DNA of 64,000 bases from contig NZ_JANWGH010000003.1 in assembly GCF_024919275.1 (NCBI RefSeq), positions 595,677 through 659,676 of the forward strand. The letters are read 5' to 3'. Numbering within the stretch: position 1 is the stretch's first letter; each line of letters starts with the position of its first letter. Source of the stretch: Algoriphagus limi (GTDB lineage: Bacteria > Bacteroidota > Bacteroidia > Cytophagales > Cyclobacteriaceae). This document shows, piece by piece, positions 34,535 through 44,250 of this stretch. Position numbers and translations under genes: made by a program. The notes under the pieces are model-generated. The model was given only the letters and a program-made list of their open reading frames with translations. It searched no databases and was not told the origin of the DNA.

Positions 34535-37305
34535 CGAAGAATCTGAATGGTTCCCTTCAGTTCTTGTTCTTTTTGGCTTGGATCCAACACATCAAAGGTG
34601 ACTTTTCCGGAGTAGAAGTAGGTACCGGCTGGTAGATCATTTCCATTTTGGTCTTTTCCATCCCAGCGGATAAATACGTCATTTTCGGAAGACTCAAGAC
34701 TGTTGTATCTGAATACCTCAGCGCCCCAACGATTGACAATAAAAATTTCCACACCAAGAACGAAACGAGGGCATTGGGAGAATGGATTGTCAAAGGCGAT
34801 GAAGGTGTCGTTCAGACCATCTCCATTCGGCGTGAAGGCATTCGGAAGTTCATAGAAAGGACAATTGTCTACGCAGACTATATTGCTTGGTTCACTTTCA
34901 TTGCCTGAGCGATCAATAGCAGTGATGTAGTAACAACCTCGGAACGTAGTTAGATTGGAAATACGGGTTGATAATTCCAAAGAACTGAGTTCGGCAATGA
35001 GATTAAACTGTCCTTCTTCACCATCTGGTGTGTAATACAATCTGTATCCAGAAAGCTCATCATCACATTCTCCAGAGAAGTCAGGCTCCCAGCTTAAATC
35101 ATGATAGAAGGTATTGGTGTTACATGGTTGTTCTGCTAAGTACTCCGAGCAAACTGGCCCATCAAAGGTCAATACTGGCGGACAAGGAAGGCGATTGTCA
35201 TCTGGTTTTGCACAGACAATTTGGGATTTGTTTTCCAGAGGATATACCAATCCTGCCACATTGTAAGCGCCCTTTGTCACTACATAATAGCAGTATTCGA
35301 TTTCCCGTTCGAGTGGAACACCATTGAAACTTCCGTCATCTAGGAATGTGAATCCATTTTGGGTGACATCCACCTCAGCAATCAATTCAAAAGTGTCTGC
35401 ATCTTGAGCATTGGCATCGGTTCTGTTTCGATAGACTTCGTGCTTGTATTCACCGATTGAATTGTTCCATGGAACTTCAAAAGTCCAATTGAGTTCAATT
35501 GCTTGATTGATGATCGTTGGCTCAAGTCTGACAGTGGAAGCGGTCGACGAAGTGTCTATTTTGGTGCCGTTATCTAGAAGAACGACCTTGTAATTATATA
35601 CCAAGTCTTCCGTGTTCAAGCCAGTATCTGTAAATAGTGTATCGCTTGTTATTCCCAAACTGGTTCTATTATTTGATCCAGAGAACCCATCTTGTCGAAT
35701 AAGTTCATAGCTATATGGTCCGGGGAACTGTATAGTATCGATGTCATAGGGCGGGGTCCATTTTACAAAAATCTCCCCATTCTGCTCATCTGTCTCCTCG
35801 ATGCTGACATTGGTGATGATTGGAACGTCTACATCGATTGTGATACAGATTTCTTCAGATACAATACTTTCTCCTAGTCTAGGCTCTGGGAAAGCTGCTA
35901 CCAATCGGTAGCAATAGGTGTTGCCTGGAGCTAGGCCTTCTCCTCCATTCAAATCGGTGAAACTGAAGGTTTCCATGTCAGTAATTCCAATCAACTCGTA
36001 GCCTGGACGAATTCCCGTCTCACAACTATCTGGCACATAAGGGTCAGAATTGATTCTTCTCCAGATTTGCATTTCGCTGGCGGAATTTCCACAGACATAT
36101 GGATCCCAGTTGAGTTCAACTGTTCTTCCGGTTTGTTGCTCTAGGTCATCCCATACTGGAGGTGGGCCAATTACTTTGATTCTCCAAGTTCGAATATCCA
36201 CCAAGGAAGGGCCGGATTGAGGTTGATCTGTGATTCGTACTCGTACATCGTATTCTCGAGCGCGAACGTGGTTGCAGACAGTTTGCCAAGAAAAATCTAC
36301 GATTCCCGGTGAACTTTGGAATGTTGGTTCAGGGCTATAGGAAGCAGGAGAGGTGGTTATTTCCATCGGCTCACCAAAAACCTCAATTATGATAGGATCA
36401 CCATCAGGATCTTGACCCTGAATAATTTCTTCGATAAGCGTACCTGCTTCTACACAAAGATCGGGCGGAAGGATTAATTCAGGTCTTCTGTTATTGGAGT
36501 TTTCGATAATGATTTGCATGTCTCGGACCACATATCCGATTTGAGTCCAAACTCCATCAAGTTTTCTAAATTCTTTAATTCTGAAGGCCACGTTAAACTG
36601 TCCCGCCGTGCCTGGGGCATCCCAAATCAAATCTCCGAAAAGCTCATCTATAGAAAATAGAGCTGGTGTGGCTCCTGATTCCTGATTGGTAGAGAACTCA
36701 GCGACATTGGGGTCACGATAATTATTTACTGGCCGCTGAAAAGCCTGCTTAGGGATATCCAATTCATAAGCCAAGCTATCTCCATCAGGATCATAGGCTC
36801 CTGGATTGTGGATGAATCGAACATTAACAGCTCCATTATCCACCGGAGGAATCGTAAGAACAGGGGAATTATTTACACCAATAAAAGGATCAATGGTGAT
36901 TTGAGTCTCTACATAAAAAGGCGTATCGACCGAATTGTCCATGTTCAGAGTCAAGTCATTTCGATTGAATTCCTGAAAACGGATGGTGTAAGTTCCAGGT
37001 CCTTGGAAAGTATGCGTAATGACAAAAGTGTTTTTTTCTACTTGAGGCGCTACAAGTTCCACCAATGAAAAATCGCTCTCTGTGTTGAGCTGTTCCTCTC
37101 TTCCATCACCAAAGTTTATCACCCCTGGTCCGAAAACTACATTGGATCGGGTATCCGTATATCCGACTACGGTGATTCGGTATGTTAATGTTTGGACGGA
37201 AATCCGTTCGGCAATGATCTCACCAGCTCGAATATGGGTTGCCCATGCCTCATTGATGGCAAGTAGTAAGAAGAAAAAAAATGCTAAGGAATATTTCAGC
37301 TTCAT
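34531..37305 (-). CDS. Secreted multidomain protein with gliding-motility C-terminal (CHU_C) domain
   Basis: 924 residues. A signal peptide (LAFFFFLLLAINEAWA) precedes THIRAGEIIAERISVQTLTYRIT, the usual N-terminal beta-sandwich of these proteins. A PKD/cadherin-like region includes AYDPDGDSLAYELDIP. Fibronectin-III-like modules follow between about 385 and 820 (ELNWDPYVCGNSASEMQIWR, VKWTPPYDID, ELNWTFEVPW, RLYYTPDGEEG). The last 90 residues are the type IX-secretion sorting domain: LPNAFTPNGDGLNDTF, VNRWGAEVFRY, IRWDGKDQNGNDLPAGTYFY. It is probably exported by the T9SS to the surface. Upstream lies a 315-bp gap to the divergent sdhC. Confidence 0.9.
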   Translation of the reverse strand: MKLKYSLAFFFFLLLAINEAWATHIRAGEIIAERISVQTLTYRITVVGYTDTRSNVVFGPGVINFGDGREEQLNTESDFSLVELVAPQVEKNTFVITHTFQGPGTYTIRFQEFNRNDLTLNMDNSVDTPFYVETQITIDPFIGVNNSPVLTIPPVDNGAVNVRFIHNPGAYDPDGDSLAYELDIPKQAFQRPVNNYRDPNVAEFSTNQESGATPALFSIDELFGDLIWDAPGTAGQFNVAFRIKEFRKLDGVWTQIGYVVRDMQIIIENSNNRRPELILPPDLCVEAGTLIEEIIQGQDPDGDPIIIEVFGEPMEITTSPASYSPEPTFQSSPGIVDFSWQTVCNHVRAREYDVRVRITDQPQSGPSLVDIRTWRIKVIGPPPVWDDLEQQTGRTVELNWDPYVCGNSASEMQIWRRINSDPYVPDSCETGIRPGYELIGITDMETFSFTDLNGGEGLAPGNTYCYRLVAAFPEPRLGESIVSEEICITIDVDVPIITNVSIEETDEQNGEIFVKWTPPYDIDTIQFPGPYSYELIRQDGFSGSNNRTSLGITSDTLFTDTGLNTEDLVYNYKVVLLDNGTKIDTSSTASTVRLEPTIINQAIELNWTFEVPWNNSIGEYKHEVYRNRTDANAQDADTFELIAEVDVTQNGFTFLDDGSFNGVPLEREIEYCYYVVTKGAYNVAGLVYPLENKSQIVCAKPDDNRLPCPPVLTFDGPVCSEYLAEQPCNTNTFYHDLSWEPDFSGECDDELSGYRLYYTPDGEEGQFNLIAELSSLELSTRISNLTTFRGCYYITAIDRSGNESEPSNIVCVDNCPFYELPNAFTPNGDGLNDTFIAFDNPFSQCPRFVLGVEIFIVNRWGAEVFRYNSLESSENDVFIRWDGKDQNGNDLPAGTYFYSGKVTFDVLDPSQKEQELKGTIQILR

Positions 37306-37542
37306 AATTTTTCAGTTTCCTATGATAATCAAAACTCCTTATCGACACGAAAGGTTGGAGTTAATCAAACGTAGGTTTTTTTAGCTCTATACGAAATAAA
37401 TGGAAGTAAGTAGAAATTCTGCTTAAAATCAAACAATAAAATTGAACAGGCTGTTGATCCAGCAACAATTTAGCGTAAAATGAGTAGAATTTTCAAAAAT
37501 TATTTAGAACGTTTTAAAATAACTTAGGGCTTTACGAATGGA
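37306..37542. other. Intergenic stretch between the CHU_C gene and sdhC
   Basis: This is the left part of a 315-bp divergent gap. It is AT-rich, without ORF or convincing hairpin. It must hold the promoter of the minus-strand CHU_C gene, but I see no exact TAnnTTTG in that direction. Confidence 0.5.
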
Positions 37543-37573
37543 TTGTTTGCTAGCTGTCGGAGGCGTAAATTTG
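37543..37573 (+). promoter_or_regulatory. Consensus Bacteroidota promoter of sdhCAB
   Basis: TTG at 37543-37545, a 20-bp spacer and TAAATTTG at 37566-37573, an exact -7 match with ideal spacing. Predicted start near 37580, leader about 40 nt. Confidence 0.7.
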
Positions 37574-37620
37574 GTCCCGGTATAGAAATAAGACATTCGT
37601 TTTAACAAAAGAAAAATTCT

Positions 37621-38301
37621 ATGAGCTGGGTTACAAAAACCTTAAGTAGCACCTTGGGAAGAAAGCTGTTCATGGCTTTGACAGGTCTCTTCCTCATCCT
37701 GTTTTTGACAGGCCACGTATCTGGTAACATGTTATTGTTCAAAGGAGATGGTGGTGAGGCATTTAATAAATATGCCCAATTTATGACCACTAATCCGGCG
37801 GTGAAGATTTTGTCTTACCTGACATACATCTCCGTAATCGCCCACGTGATTTATTCGATTCTCCTTACTCGCAAGAACAAGTCAGCCAGACCAGTGGGCT
37901 ATGCTGAGTCAAAAGCATCTACCAATTCTGCCTGGTCTTCCAGAAATATGGGAGTCTTGGGCACCATCATTCTAATTTTCTTAGTTGTGCACATGCAGGG
38001 ATTTTGGGCTAAGATGCACTGGGGAGATATGCCGATGGTGACCTATGAGGGAGAAACTTACAAGGATCTTTATCAGATTGTTCAGTTTGCATTCCAAAAT
38101 GAAATTTTGGTAGCGGGCTATGTGATTGCGATGGGCTTCCTAAGTTTTCACTTGTCCCATGGTTTTGCCAGTGCTTTTCAAACACTAGGCTTGAACCATG
38201 TGAAGTATTCTCCAGCTATCGAATTGATCGGAAGAATATACTGCATCGTGGTGCCGGTTTTATTTGCCAGCATGCCACTTTATATTTATTTCACTAGCTA
38301 A
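37621..38301 (+). CDS. sdhC: Succinate dehydrogenase/fumarate reductase cytochrome b subunit
   Basis: 226 residues with five membrane helices, the single-subunit di-haem type. [29 protein letters not shown] opens helix 1 with a candidate haem-ligand His (TGHVSGN). Further His residues lie in helices 2 ([13 protein letters not shown]), 3 ([19 protein letters not shown]) and 4 ([19 protein letters not shown]). It anchors SdhAB and exchanges electrons with menaquinone. The succinate dehydrogenase/fumarate reductase direction cannot be told from sequence. The sdhA start lies 13 bp downstream. Confidence 0.93.
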   Translation: MSWVTKTLSSTLGRKLFMALTGLFLILFLTGHVSGNMLLFKGDGGEAFNKYAQFMTTNPAVKILSYLTYISVIAHVIYSILLTRKNKSARPVGYAESKASTNSAWSSRNMGVLGTIILIFLVVHMQGFWAKMHWGDMPMVTYEGETYKDLYQIVQFAFQNEILVAGYVIAMGFLSFHLSHGFASAFQTLGLNHVKYSPAIELIGRIYCIVVPVLFASMPLYIYFTS

Positions 38302-38314
38302 TCCATCGTCTTTT

Positions 38315-40249
38315 ATGATACTAGATTCCAAAATACCAGCCGGTCCTTTGGCGGAAAAATGGACCAAGCATAAGTTTAACATGAAGCTGGTCAATCCGGC
38401 GAATAAAAGAAAGTACGAGGTAATCGTGGTGGGTACTGGCTTGGCAGGTGCTTCCGCTGCAGCTTCTTTGGCTGAGTTGGGGTACAATGTAAAAGCCTTC
38501 TGTTTCCAAGACAGCCCAAGAAGAGCGCACTCTATTGCTGCTCAGGGAGGTATCAACGCCGCGAAAAACTATCAAAATGACGGAGACTCAATCTTCCGTT
38601 TATTTTATGATACAATTAAAGGAGGAGACTACCGTGCAAGAGAAGGTAACGTTTACCGTCTTGCTGAAGTCTCTGTAAATATCATCGATCAATGTGTTGC
38701 TCAGGGTGTTCCTTTTGCACGCGAATATGGAGGTCTTTTGGCTAACCGATCCTTCGGGGGTGCGCAGGTTTCCAGAACTTTCTACGCTCGTGGTCAAACC
38801 GGACAGCAATTGCTTTTGGGTGCTTACTCTGCATTGAGCCGTCAGGTAGCCAATGGAAAAGTGAAGCTTTATCCACGTACCGAAATGATGGACGTAGTTG
38901 TCATCGATGGACATGCGAGAGGTATCGTTACACGAAATTTGATTACCGGTGCAATTGAAACCCATGCAGCCCATGCAGTTCTTCTTTGTACTGGTGGTTA
39001 TGGAAACGTATTCTTCCTTTCCACGAATGCGATGGGATCGAACGTAACTGCTGCTTGGAGAGCGCACAAGCGTGGAGCGTATTTCGCCAACCCATGCTAC
39101 ACCCAGATTCACCCAACATGTATTCCAGTTTCAGGTGATCATCAGTCCAAATTGACTTTGATGTCTGAGTCTCTTCGAAATGACGGACGTGTTTGGGTTC
39201 CTGCAACAGTGGAAATGGCCGAGAAGCTTCGCAAGGGACAAATCAAGGCTAATGATATTCCAGAAAACGAGCGGGATTATTATTTAGAAAGAAAATATCC
39301 ATCATTTGGTAACCTTGTTCCTCGAGACGTAGCGTCCAGAAATGCTAAATACGTTTGTGACGAAGGTCGAGGAGTGAATGAAACCGGTGAAGCAGTATTC
39401 CTGGATTTCCGAGATGCGATCAAAAGAGACGGAGAAGATGTGATTCGGGCGAAGTATGGAAACCTCTTCGATATGTATCAGCAAATCACCGGAGAAAATC
39501 CATACCAAGTACCAATGAAGATTTATCCTGCTGTTCACTACACCATGGGTGGGCTTTGGGTAGATTATAATTTGATGACAACTATCCCGGGCTTGTACGC
39601 ATTAGGTGAAGCTAACTTCTCTGATCACGGTGCAAACCGATTGGGAGCTTCCGCTTTGATGCAAGGTCTAGCAGATGGATATTTCGTGATTCCTTACACT
39701 GTTGGGGATTACCTAGCACAAATTGGTACCAAGCCAGTGGATGCAAATCATCCTGAATTCGAAAAAACTGCTCAAGAGGTAAAAGATAGAATTCAAAAAC
39801 TATTGAGCATCAATGGTTCCAAGTCGGTGGACTATTTCCACAAAAAGCTTGGAAAGATCATGTGGAATGAATGCGGCATGGCTCGTACTGCTGAAGGTCT
39901 GAAAAAGGCGAAGCAGGAAATTCGCGAGTTAAGAGCTGAATTCTGGAAGGATGTAAAAGTTTTGGGAGAGAACGAAGAACTCAACCAAACACTTGAAAAA
40001 GCACATCGAGTAGCAGATTTCCTTGAATTGGGAGAATTGATGATTGATGATGCTTATCACAGAAATGAATCCTGTGGAGGTCACTTCCGAGAAGAATATC
40101 AGACCGCTGATGGGGAAGCACTACGTGACGATGAAAACTTCGCATACGTAGCTGCTTGGAAGTATACAGGAGATGGACAAGATGAGGAGCTTAATAAAGA
40201 GCCTCTCGAGTTTGAAAATGTGAAGTTGACCCAGCGTTCTTATAAATAA
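38315..40249 (+). CDS. sdhA: Succinate dehydrogenase/fumarate reductase flavoprotein subunit
   Basis: About 644 residues from the ATG at 38315 ([16 protein letters not shown]); a longer in-frame ORF reaches into sdhC and is unlikely. FAD binding: [20 protein letters not shown], and [15 protein letters not shown] with the His that carries covalent FAD. Substrate-site motifs include [25 protein letters not shown] and [20 protein letters not shown]. It is longer than enterobacterial SdhA, as in other Bacteroidota/epsilon-type enzymes. It catalyses succinate-fumarate interconversion at the membrane. sdhB follows after 115 bp. Confidence 0.96.
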   Translation: MILDSKIPAGPLAEKWTKHKFNMKLVNPANKRKYEVIVVGTGLAGASAAASLAELGYNVKAFCFQDSPRRAHSIAAQGGINAAKNYQNDGDSIFRLFYDTIKGGDYRAREGNVYRLAEVSVNIIDQCVAQGVPFAREYGGLLANRSFGGAQVSRTFYARGQTGQQLLLGAYSALSRQVANGKVKLYPRTEMMDVVVIDGHARGIVTRNLITGAIETHAAHAVLLCTGGYGNVFFLSTNAMGSNVTAAWRAHKRGAYFANPCYTQIHPTCIPVSGDHQSKLTLMSESLRNDGRVWVPATVEMAEKLRKGQIKANDIPENERDYYLERKYPSFGNLVPRDVASRNAKYVCDEGRGVNETGEAVFLDFRDAIKRDGEDVIRAKYGNLFDMYQQITGENPYQVPMKIYPAVHYTMGGLWVDYNLMTTIPGLYALGEANFSDHGANRLGASALMQGLADGYFVIPYTVGDYLAQIGTKPVDANHPEFEKTAQEVKDRIQKLLSINGSKSVDYFHKKLGKIMWNECGMARTAEGLKKAKQEIRELRAEFWKDVKVLGENEELNQTLEKAHRVADFLELGELMIDDAYHRNESCGGHFREEYQTADGEALRDDENFAYVAAWKYTGDGQDEELNKEPLEFENVKLTQRSYK

Positions 40250-40364
40250 TCAAGACAAAAATTCATGGTAATATGAAATCGAGCATGATGGAAATATCAA
40301 TAGAACACGATAATACAATCCATGCGAGATTCCATGTGACCTTTGAAATTTAAAAGACACACAC

Positions 40365-41114
40365 ATGAAACTGACATTAAAAGTTTGGAGACAAAAAAAT
40401 AAAGCCGATCAAGGTGGTTTTGTCACCTATCCAATAGATGGAATTTCCAAAGACATGTCCTTTTTGGAGATGATGGACGTGCTCAACGAAGAATTGACCG
40501 AAAAAGGTGAGGATCCTATCCATTTTGATCATGACTGTCGAGAAGGTATCTGCGGGATGTGTTCGCTTTACATCAATGGAAAGCCACATGGCCCTCAGCA
40601 GACTACTACTTGCCAGCTTCATATGCGCTCTTTCAGTGATGGAGATACAATCACCATTGAGCCTTGGAGAGCGAAAGCCTTCCCTGTAGTTAAGGACTTG
40701 GTGGTAGATCGTTCAGCCTTTGACAGAATCATCCAGGCAGGTGGATATGTATCCGTTAATACAGGTGGGGTACCTGATGCCAATGAGATTCCAATCCCTA
40801 AAAAGATTGCGGATGAGGCTTTTGACGCAGCAACTTGTATTGGATGTGGAGCTTGTGTAGCAGCTTGTAAAAATGCTTCTGCTATGCTCTTTACTTCAGC
40901 TAAAATTTCCCAATTGGCTATGTTGCCTCAAGGGCAGGTAGAGCGTAAGGAGCGAGCAGAAAAGATGATTGCACAAATGGATGCAGAAGGATTTGGTGCT
41001 TGTACCAACACAGGTGCTTGTGCTGCCGAATGTCCAAAGGGTATTTCTCTATCCAACATCGCTCGAATGAACAGAGAATATTTCTCTGCTGTTGTGAGCA
41101 GCGAAAACATGTAA
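40365..41114 (+). CDS. sdhB: Succinate dehydrogenase/fumarate reductase iron-sulfur subunit
   Basis: 249 residues. The N-terminal plant-type ferredoxin domain binds a [2Fe-2S] cluster through [16 protein letters not shown] and TTTCQLHM. The C-terminal dicluster domain has [13 protein letters not shown] for [4Fe-4S] and [15 protein letters not shown] for the [3Fe-4S] centre. It relays electrons between the flavin in SdhA and the haem/quinone in SdhC. It is the last gene of sdhCAB, with a strong terminator 20 bp downstream. Confidence 0.96.
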   Translation: MKLTLKVWRQKNKADQGGFVTYPIDGISKDMSFLEMMDVLNEELTEKGEDPIHFDHDCREGICGMCSLYINGKPHGPQQTTTCQLHMRSFSDGDTITIEPWRAKAFPVVKDLVVDRSAFDRIIQAGGYVSVNTGGVPDANEIPIPKKIADEAFDAATCIGCGACVAACKNASAMLFTSAKISQLAMLPQGQVERKERAEKMIAQMDAEGFGACTNTGACAAECPKGISLSNIARMNREYFSAVVSSENM

Positions 41115-41134
41115 GATTTTTTCTAATTCATATG

Positions 41135-41161
41135 AAAAGCCGGAGTAATCCGGCTTTTTTT
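41135..41161 (+). terminator. Rho-independent terminator of sdhCAB
   Basis: AAAAGCCGGA, loop GTAA, TCCGGCTTTT and further T; a 10-bp stem 20 bp after the sdhB stop. Confidence 0.92.
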
Positions 41162-41194
41162 ATTTTTTCACTATTCTAATCTAAAATTGGATTA

Positions 41195-41289
41195 TTGTAT
41201 CAAATTTTCCCAAAAAACCCAATTTTATTTCATTTTTGGCCTTAGTTTATTAACTTTAAAAAATTATATTCTAAATCAAATTGATACAA
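41195..41289 (+). promoter_or_regulatory. Control region of the symporter gene with 9-bp inverted repeat
   Basis: TTGTATCAA (41195-41203) is the exact reverse complement of TTGATACAA (41281-41289), the second copy being 14 bp before the symporter start. The arms are 77 bp apart and flank AT-rich sequence with a TAACTTTA -7-like box. They could be paired operator sites. Confidence 0.3.
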
Positions 41290-41302
41290 ATCCCCTTAAA
41301 TA

Positions 41303-42748
41303 ATGCATTGGATAGATCTGGTGATCTTCGTTTTTTATATGCTAATAATGCTCGGTGTAGGCTTCTATTTTATGAGAAAGAACACCGGACAGGAAGACTA
41401 TTATGTAGGGGGTAGGAGTATTGGGGCTTGGCACATTGGGCTATCTGTGGTAGCCACGGATGTAGGTGGAGGATTTTCGATTGGACTAGGAGGATTAGGT
41501 TTTGCCTTGGGGCTTTCCGGATCTTGGATGCTTTTTACAGGTCTTTTGGGTGCATGGATTGCTGCAGTTTTATTGATACCTAGAGTTAAATCAGATGCAG
41601 CATTTTCTAAGTTTTTCACTTTCCCCCAAATTATGGGGCACTTGTATAATTCCACCACAGCAAAAGTAGCTGCAATCATCTGTTTTTTGGGCTATTTAGG
41701 ATTTACGGCTTCTCAGCTTTTGGCAGGAGCCAAATTAGCCTCAGGTACATTTGAAGCTTTAGATATTTCCACAGCCCTTCTGATAATGGGAGTAATTGCT
41801 GTAGTATATACTGTTATGGGCGGTTTGAAAGCTGTGATTTATACCGACACTGTGCAATGGATCATTTTGATGCTGGGATTGATGCTAATCGGAATTCCTA
41901 TGGCTTATAGTTACGTAGGGGGTTGGAAAGAAATCGAGGCTACGCTTCCTCCTGAGTTTTTTTCATTTTCCAATCTGACCTGGCAAGATTTGGTGAATTG
42001 GGGGATTACCATTATCCCGATCTGGTTTGTAGGTATGACACTCTATCAGCGCATTTTTGCTGCGAGAGATACTAAGTCGGCAAAAAAGGCATGGTTTATC
42101 GCCGGTTTATTTGAGTGGCCCATTATGGCCTTTATGGGAGTTTCTTTGGGTTTGCTTGCTCGTGTAGCCGTAGAGCAGGGAATTTTGGAAGGAGCTTCAG
42201 CTAGCATGGATCCTGAAATGGGATTGCCGATTTTGTTAAGTCAAATCCTTCCCGCAGGAATACTCGGACTAATGATGTCTGCCTATTTTTCTGCAGTTTT
42301 ATCTACTGCTGATTCTTGCCTGATGGCAGCTTCTGGTAACCTGACAACGGACTTGATGGGAAAGGTAATCGGCAAATGGTCTCACCGAGCTGAAGTTCGG
42401 ATTTCTCAGTGGATCACCCTCGCTATTGGGGCTGTGGCACTTTTATTGGCTTGGCAAATGAACGAAGTTCTGAGTTTGATGTTGTATTCATATGCCTTTA
42501 TGGTTTCCGGCTTGCTGGTCCCCGTCATCTTTGGTCTCTTTTTCAACAAAAGCAACCCAAAGGCTGCCATTAGTTCTATGGTTATGGGAGGAGGGCTTAC
42601 GGCTGGACTGACCTTTGTAAACATAGAAATGCCATTAGGTCTAGATCCGAATATTTTCGGTCTTTTGCTTTCCTTGATGACCTTTCTCTTGATTGATAAA
42701 CTTGAACCTCAAACAAAAACTAAAAAACATAGATATGCTAAAATTTGA
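41303..42748 (+). CDS. Sodium:solute symporter (SSS family)
   Basis: 481 residues with about 13 membrane helices. Recognisable SSS features are the start MHWIDLVIFVFYMLIMLGVGFYFMRK, YYVGGRSIGAWHIGLSVVATDVGGGFSIG, VYTVMGGLKAVIYTDTVQWIILM, and the sodium-site region SAYFSAVLSTADSCLMAASGNLTTDL. It imports a small organic solute with sodium. The substrate is not known; its neighbours, a GNAT acetyltransferase and a PLP racemase, suggest an amino acid or peptide. The 3' end overlaps the acetyltransferase start by 14 bp, so translation is probably coupled. Confidence 0.92.
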   Translation: MHWIDLVIFVFYMLIMLGVGFYFMRKNTGQEDYYVGGRSIGAWHIGLSVVATDVGGGFSIGLGGLGFALGLSGSWMLFTGLLGAWIAAVLLIPRVKSDAAFSKFFTFPQIMGHLYNSTTAKVAAIICFLGYLGFTASQLLAGAKLASGTFEALDISTALLIMGVIAVVYTVMGGLKAVIYTDTVQWIILMLGLMLIGIPMAYSYVGGWKEIEATLPPEFFSFSNLTWQDLVNWGITIIPIWFVGMTLYQRIFAARDTKSAKKAWFIAGLFEWPIMAFMGVSLGLLARVAVEQGILEGASASMDPEMGLPILLSQILPAGILGLMMSAYFSAVLSTADSCLMAASGNLTTDLMGKVIGKWSHRAEVRISQWITLAIGAVALLLAWQMNEVLSLMLYSYAFMVSGLLVPVIFGLFFNKSNPKAAISSMVMGGGLTAGLTFVNIEMPLGLDPNIFGLLLSLMTFLLIDKLEPQTKTKKHRYAKI

Positions 42749-43175
42749 AACCCTCTCCGCAATTGATAATGCCACCTTTCTTCAGAAAAATGAGATTGCA
42801 GATTTTCTGGTAAAGCACTTGGGGAAGTACGGGGATCCTAAGGAACATATCATGAAATGCTTGGATTATGCGCTGGACCACAGCTTACACGCGGGTGGTT
42901 TTGTGATCATTGCGAGGGAAAATGGGAAAATCGTCGGAGCCTTGGTGATGAATCATACCGGAATGTCTGGGTATATTCCTGAAAATATTTTGGTATATAT
43001 CGCAGTAGATGCTGCTCAGCGGGGAAAAGGTATCGGTGCGAAAATCATGGAAAAAGCCTTGAAACTTGCAAAAGGCGATGTTGCTCTCCATGTGGAGCCT
43101 GATAATCCTGCCAAGCGACTTTACGAGCGACTTGGATTTACAAATAAGTATCTGGAAATGAGATTGCAGAAGTAA
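42735..43175 (+). CDS. GNAT family N-acetyltransferase
   Basis: About 146 residues from the ATG at 42735, which overlaps the symporter gene by 14 bp; an earlier in-frame start at 42693 is less likely. The acetyl-CoA loop is VAVDAAQRGKGIGAKIMEKAL (Q-x-x-G-x-G/A type), preceded by GKIVGALVMNH. The C-terminal HVEPDNPAKRLYERLGF is typical of GNAT proteins. The acceptor is unknown; an amino acid handled by the neighbouring symporter and racemase is a reasonable guess. The racemase starts 1 bp after its stop. Confidence 0.87.
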   Translation: MLKFETLSAIDNATFLQKNEIADFLVKHLGKYGDPKEHIMKCLDYALDHSLHAGGFVIIARENGKIVGALVMNHTGMSGYIPENILVYIAVDAAQRGKGIGAKIMEKALKLAKGDVALHVEPDNPAKRLYERLGFTNKYLEMRLQK

Positions 43176-43176
43176 A

Positions 43177-44250
43177 ATGGCCTACCTAACACTCAATAAA
43201 ACCAAACTCAAAGAAAACTATGAATTCCTGAAAAAAATCTTTCAGGAAAATGAAGTCGCTTGGGGGGTGGTTTCTAAATTATTGTGTGGAAACCGCCTTT
43301 ACTTACAAGAACTAATAAACCTTGGTGTTACTGAAATTCACGATAGTCGAATTAGTAATTTGGCTATGGTAAAGCGGCTGAATCCCGATGTGCAGACTGT
43401 ATACATCAAACCTGTGTCCAAACGGAATGTTGGTAAAATGGTGGAGTTTGCTGATGTCAGCTTAAATAGTGAATTGGAAACCATTCACTGGATTAGTGAA
43501 GAGGCTGTTCTCCAGAATAAAAACCATAAAATCATCATTATGGTGGAGACCGGAGATCTTCGCGAGGGGGTAATGGGAGAGCAATTGATTGATTTTTACT
43601 CTCAAGTTTTCAATTTGCCAAATATTGAAGTGATTGGCTTAGGTACCAATTTGAATTGCCTTAATGGCGTGATGCCTTCTACCGACAAACTCATTCAACT
43701 GTCTTTGTATAAGCAGATCATTGAACTGAAATTCAATAAGAAAATCCCATGGGTTTCAGCAGGTACTTCTGTGACCATTCCCTTGATGTTGACCCATCAA
43801 TTACCGAAAGGCGTCAATCACTTTCGGGTAGGAGAGACCTTGTTTTTTGGAGTAGACTTGTTTGAGGAAAAGGTTATAGAAGGGATGCATGGGGATGTGT
43901 TTGAACTTCATGCTGAGATTATTGAAATGCAGGAAAAACCGATGGTTCCTGTTGGTAATCTTGCTGCAAATCCTCAAGGCGAGGTGGCTGAGATTGATGA
44001 AGACCTTTACGGAAGAACCTCCTTTAGAGCGATTGTGGATATTGGGCTTCTTGATGTAGATCCCAAATATCTAATCCCAGTGGATAATTCTATTGAAATT
44101 TTGGGCGCAAGCTCGGATATGCTGATTATGAATTTGGGAGATAACCCCAATAAGTACAAGGTAGGCGATATCCTGACTTTTGACTTAAAATACATGGGGG
44201 CTTTGGGAATCCTAAACTCCAACTACGTCGACAAGAAAGTCATCAGTTAG
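43177..44250 (+). CDS. Alanine/ornithine racemase-family PLP enzyme
   Basis: 357 residues with the fold-type III barrel of alanine racemases. The N-terminal WGVVSKLLCGNRLYLQELINLG contains the Lys expected to bind PLP (about residue 32). TEIHDSRISNL, KIIIMVETGDLREG, VIGLGTNLNCLNG and HFRVGETLFFGVDLF follow, as in the ornithine-racemase branch. A C-terminal beta domain ends the protein. It probably racemises an amino acid taken up by the upstream symporter; which one is not determined. Its stop overlaps the convergent cytochrome gene by 8 bp. Confidence 0.85.
   Translation: MAYLTLNKTKLKENYEFLKKIFQENEVAWGVVSKLLCGNRLYLQELINLGVTEIHDSRISNLAMVKRLNPDVQTVYIKPVSKRNVGKMVEFADVSLNSELETIHWISEEAVLQNKNHKIIIMVETGDLREGVMGEQLIDFYSQVFNLPNIEVIGLGTNLNCLNGVMPSTDKLIQLSLYKQIIELKFNKKIPWVSAGTSVTIPLMLTHQLPKGVNHFRVGETLFFGVDLFEEKVIEGMHGDVFELHAEIIEMQEKPMVPVGNLAANPQGEVAEIDEDLYGRTSFRAIVDIGLLDVDPKYLIPVDNSIEILGASSDMLIMNLGDNPNKYKVGDILTFDLKYMGALGILNSNYVDKKVIS

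Noticed and set aside
38600-39112. 170-residue antisense ORF inside sdhA
   Set aside because: Shadow of a strongly coding frame; translation shows no family signature.
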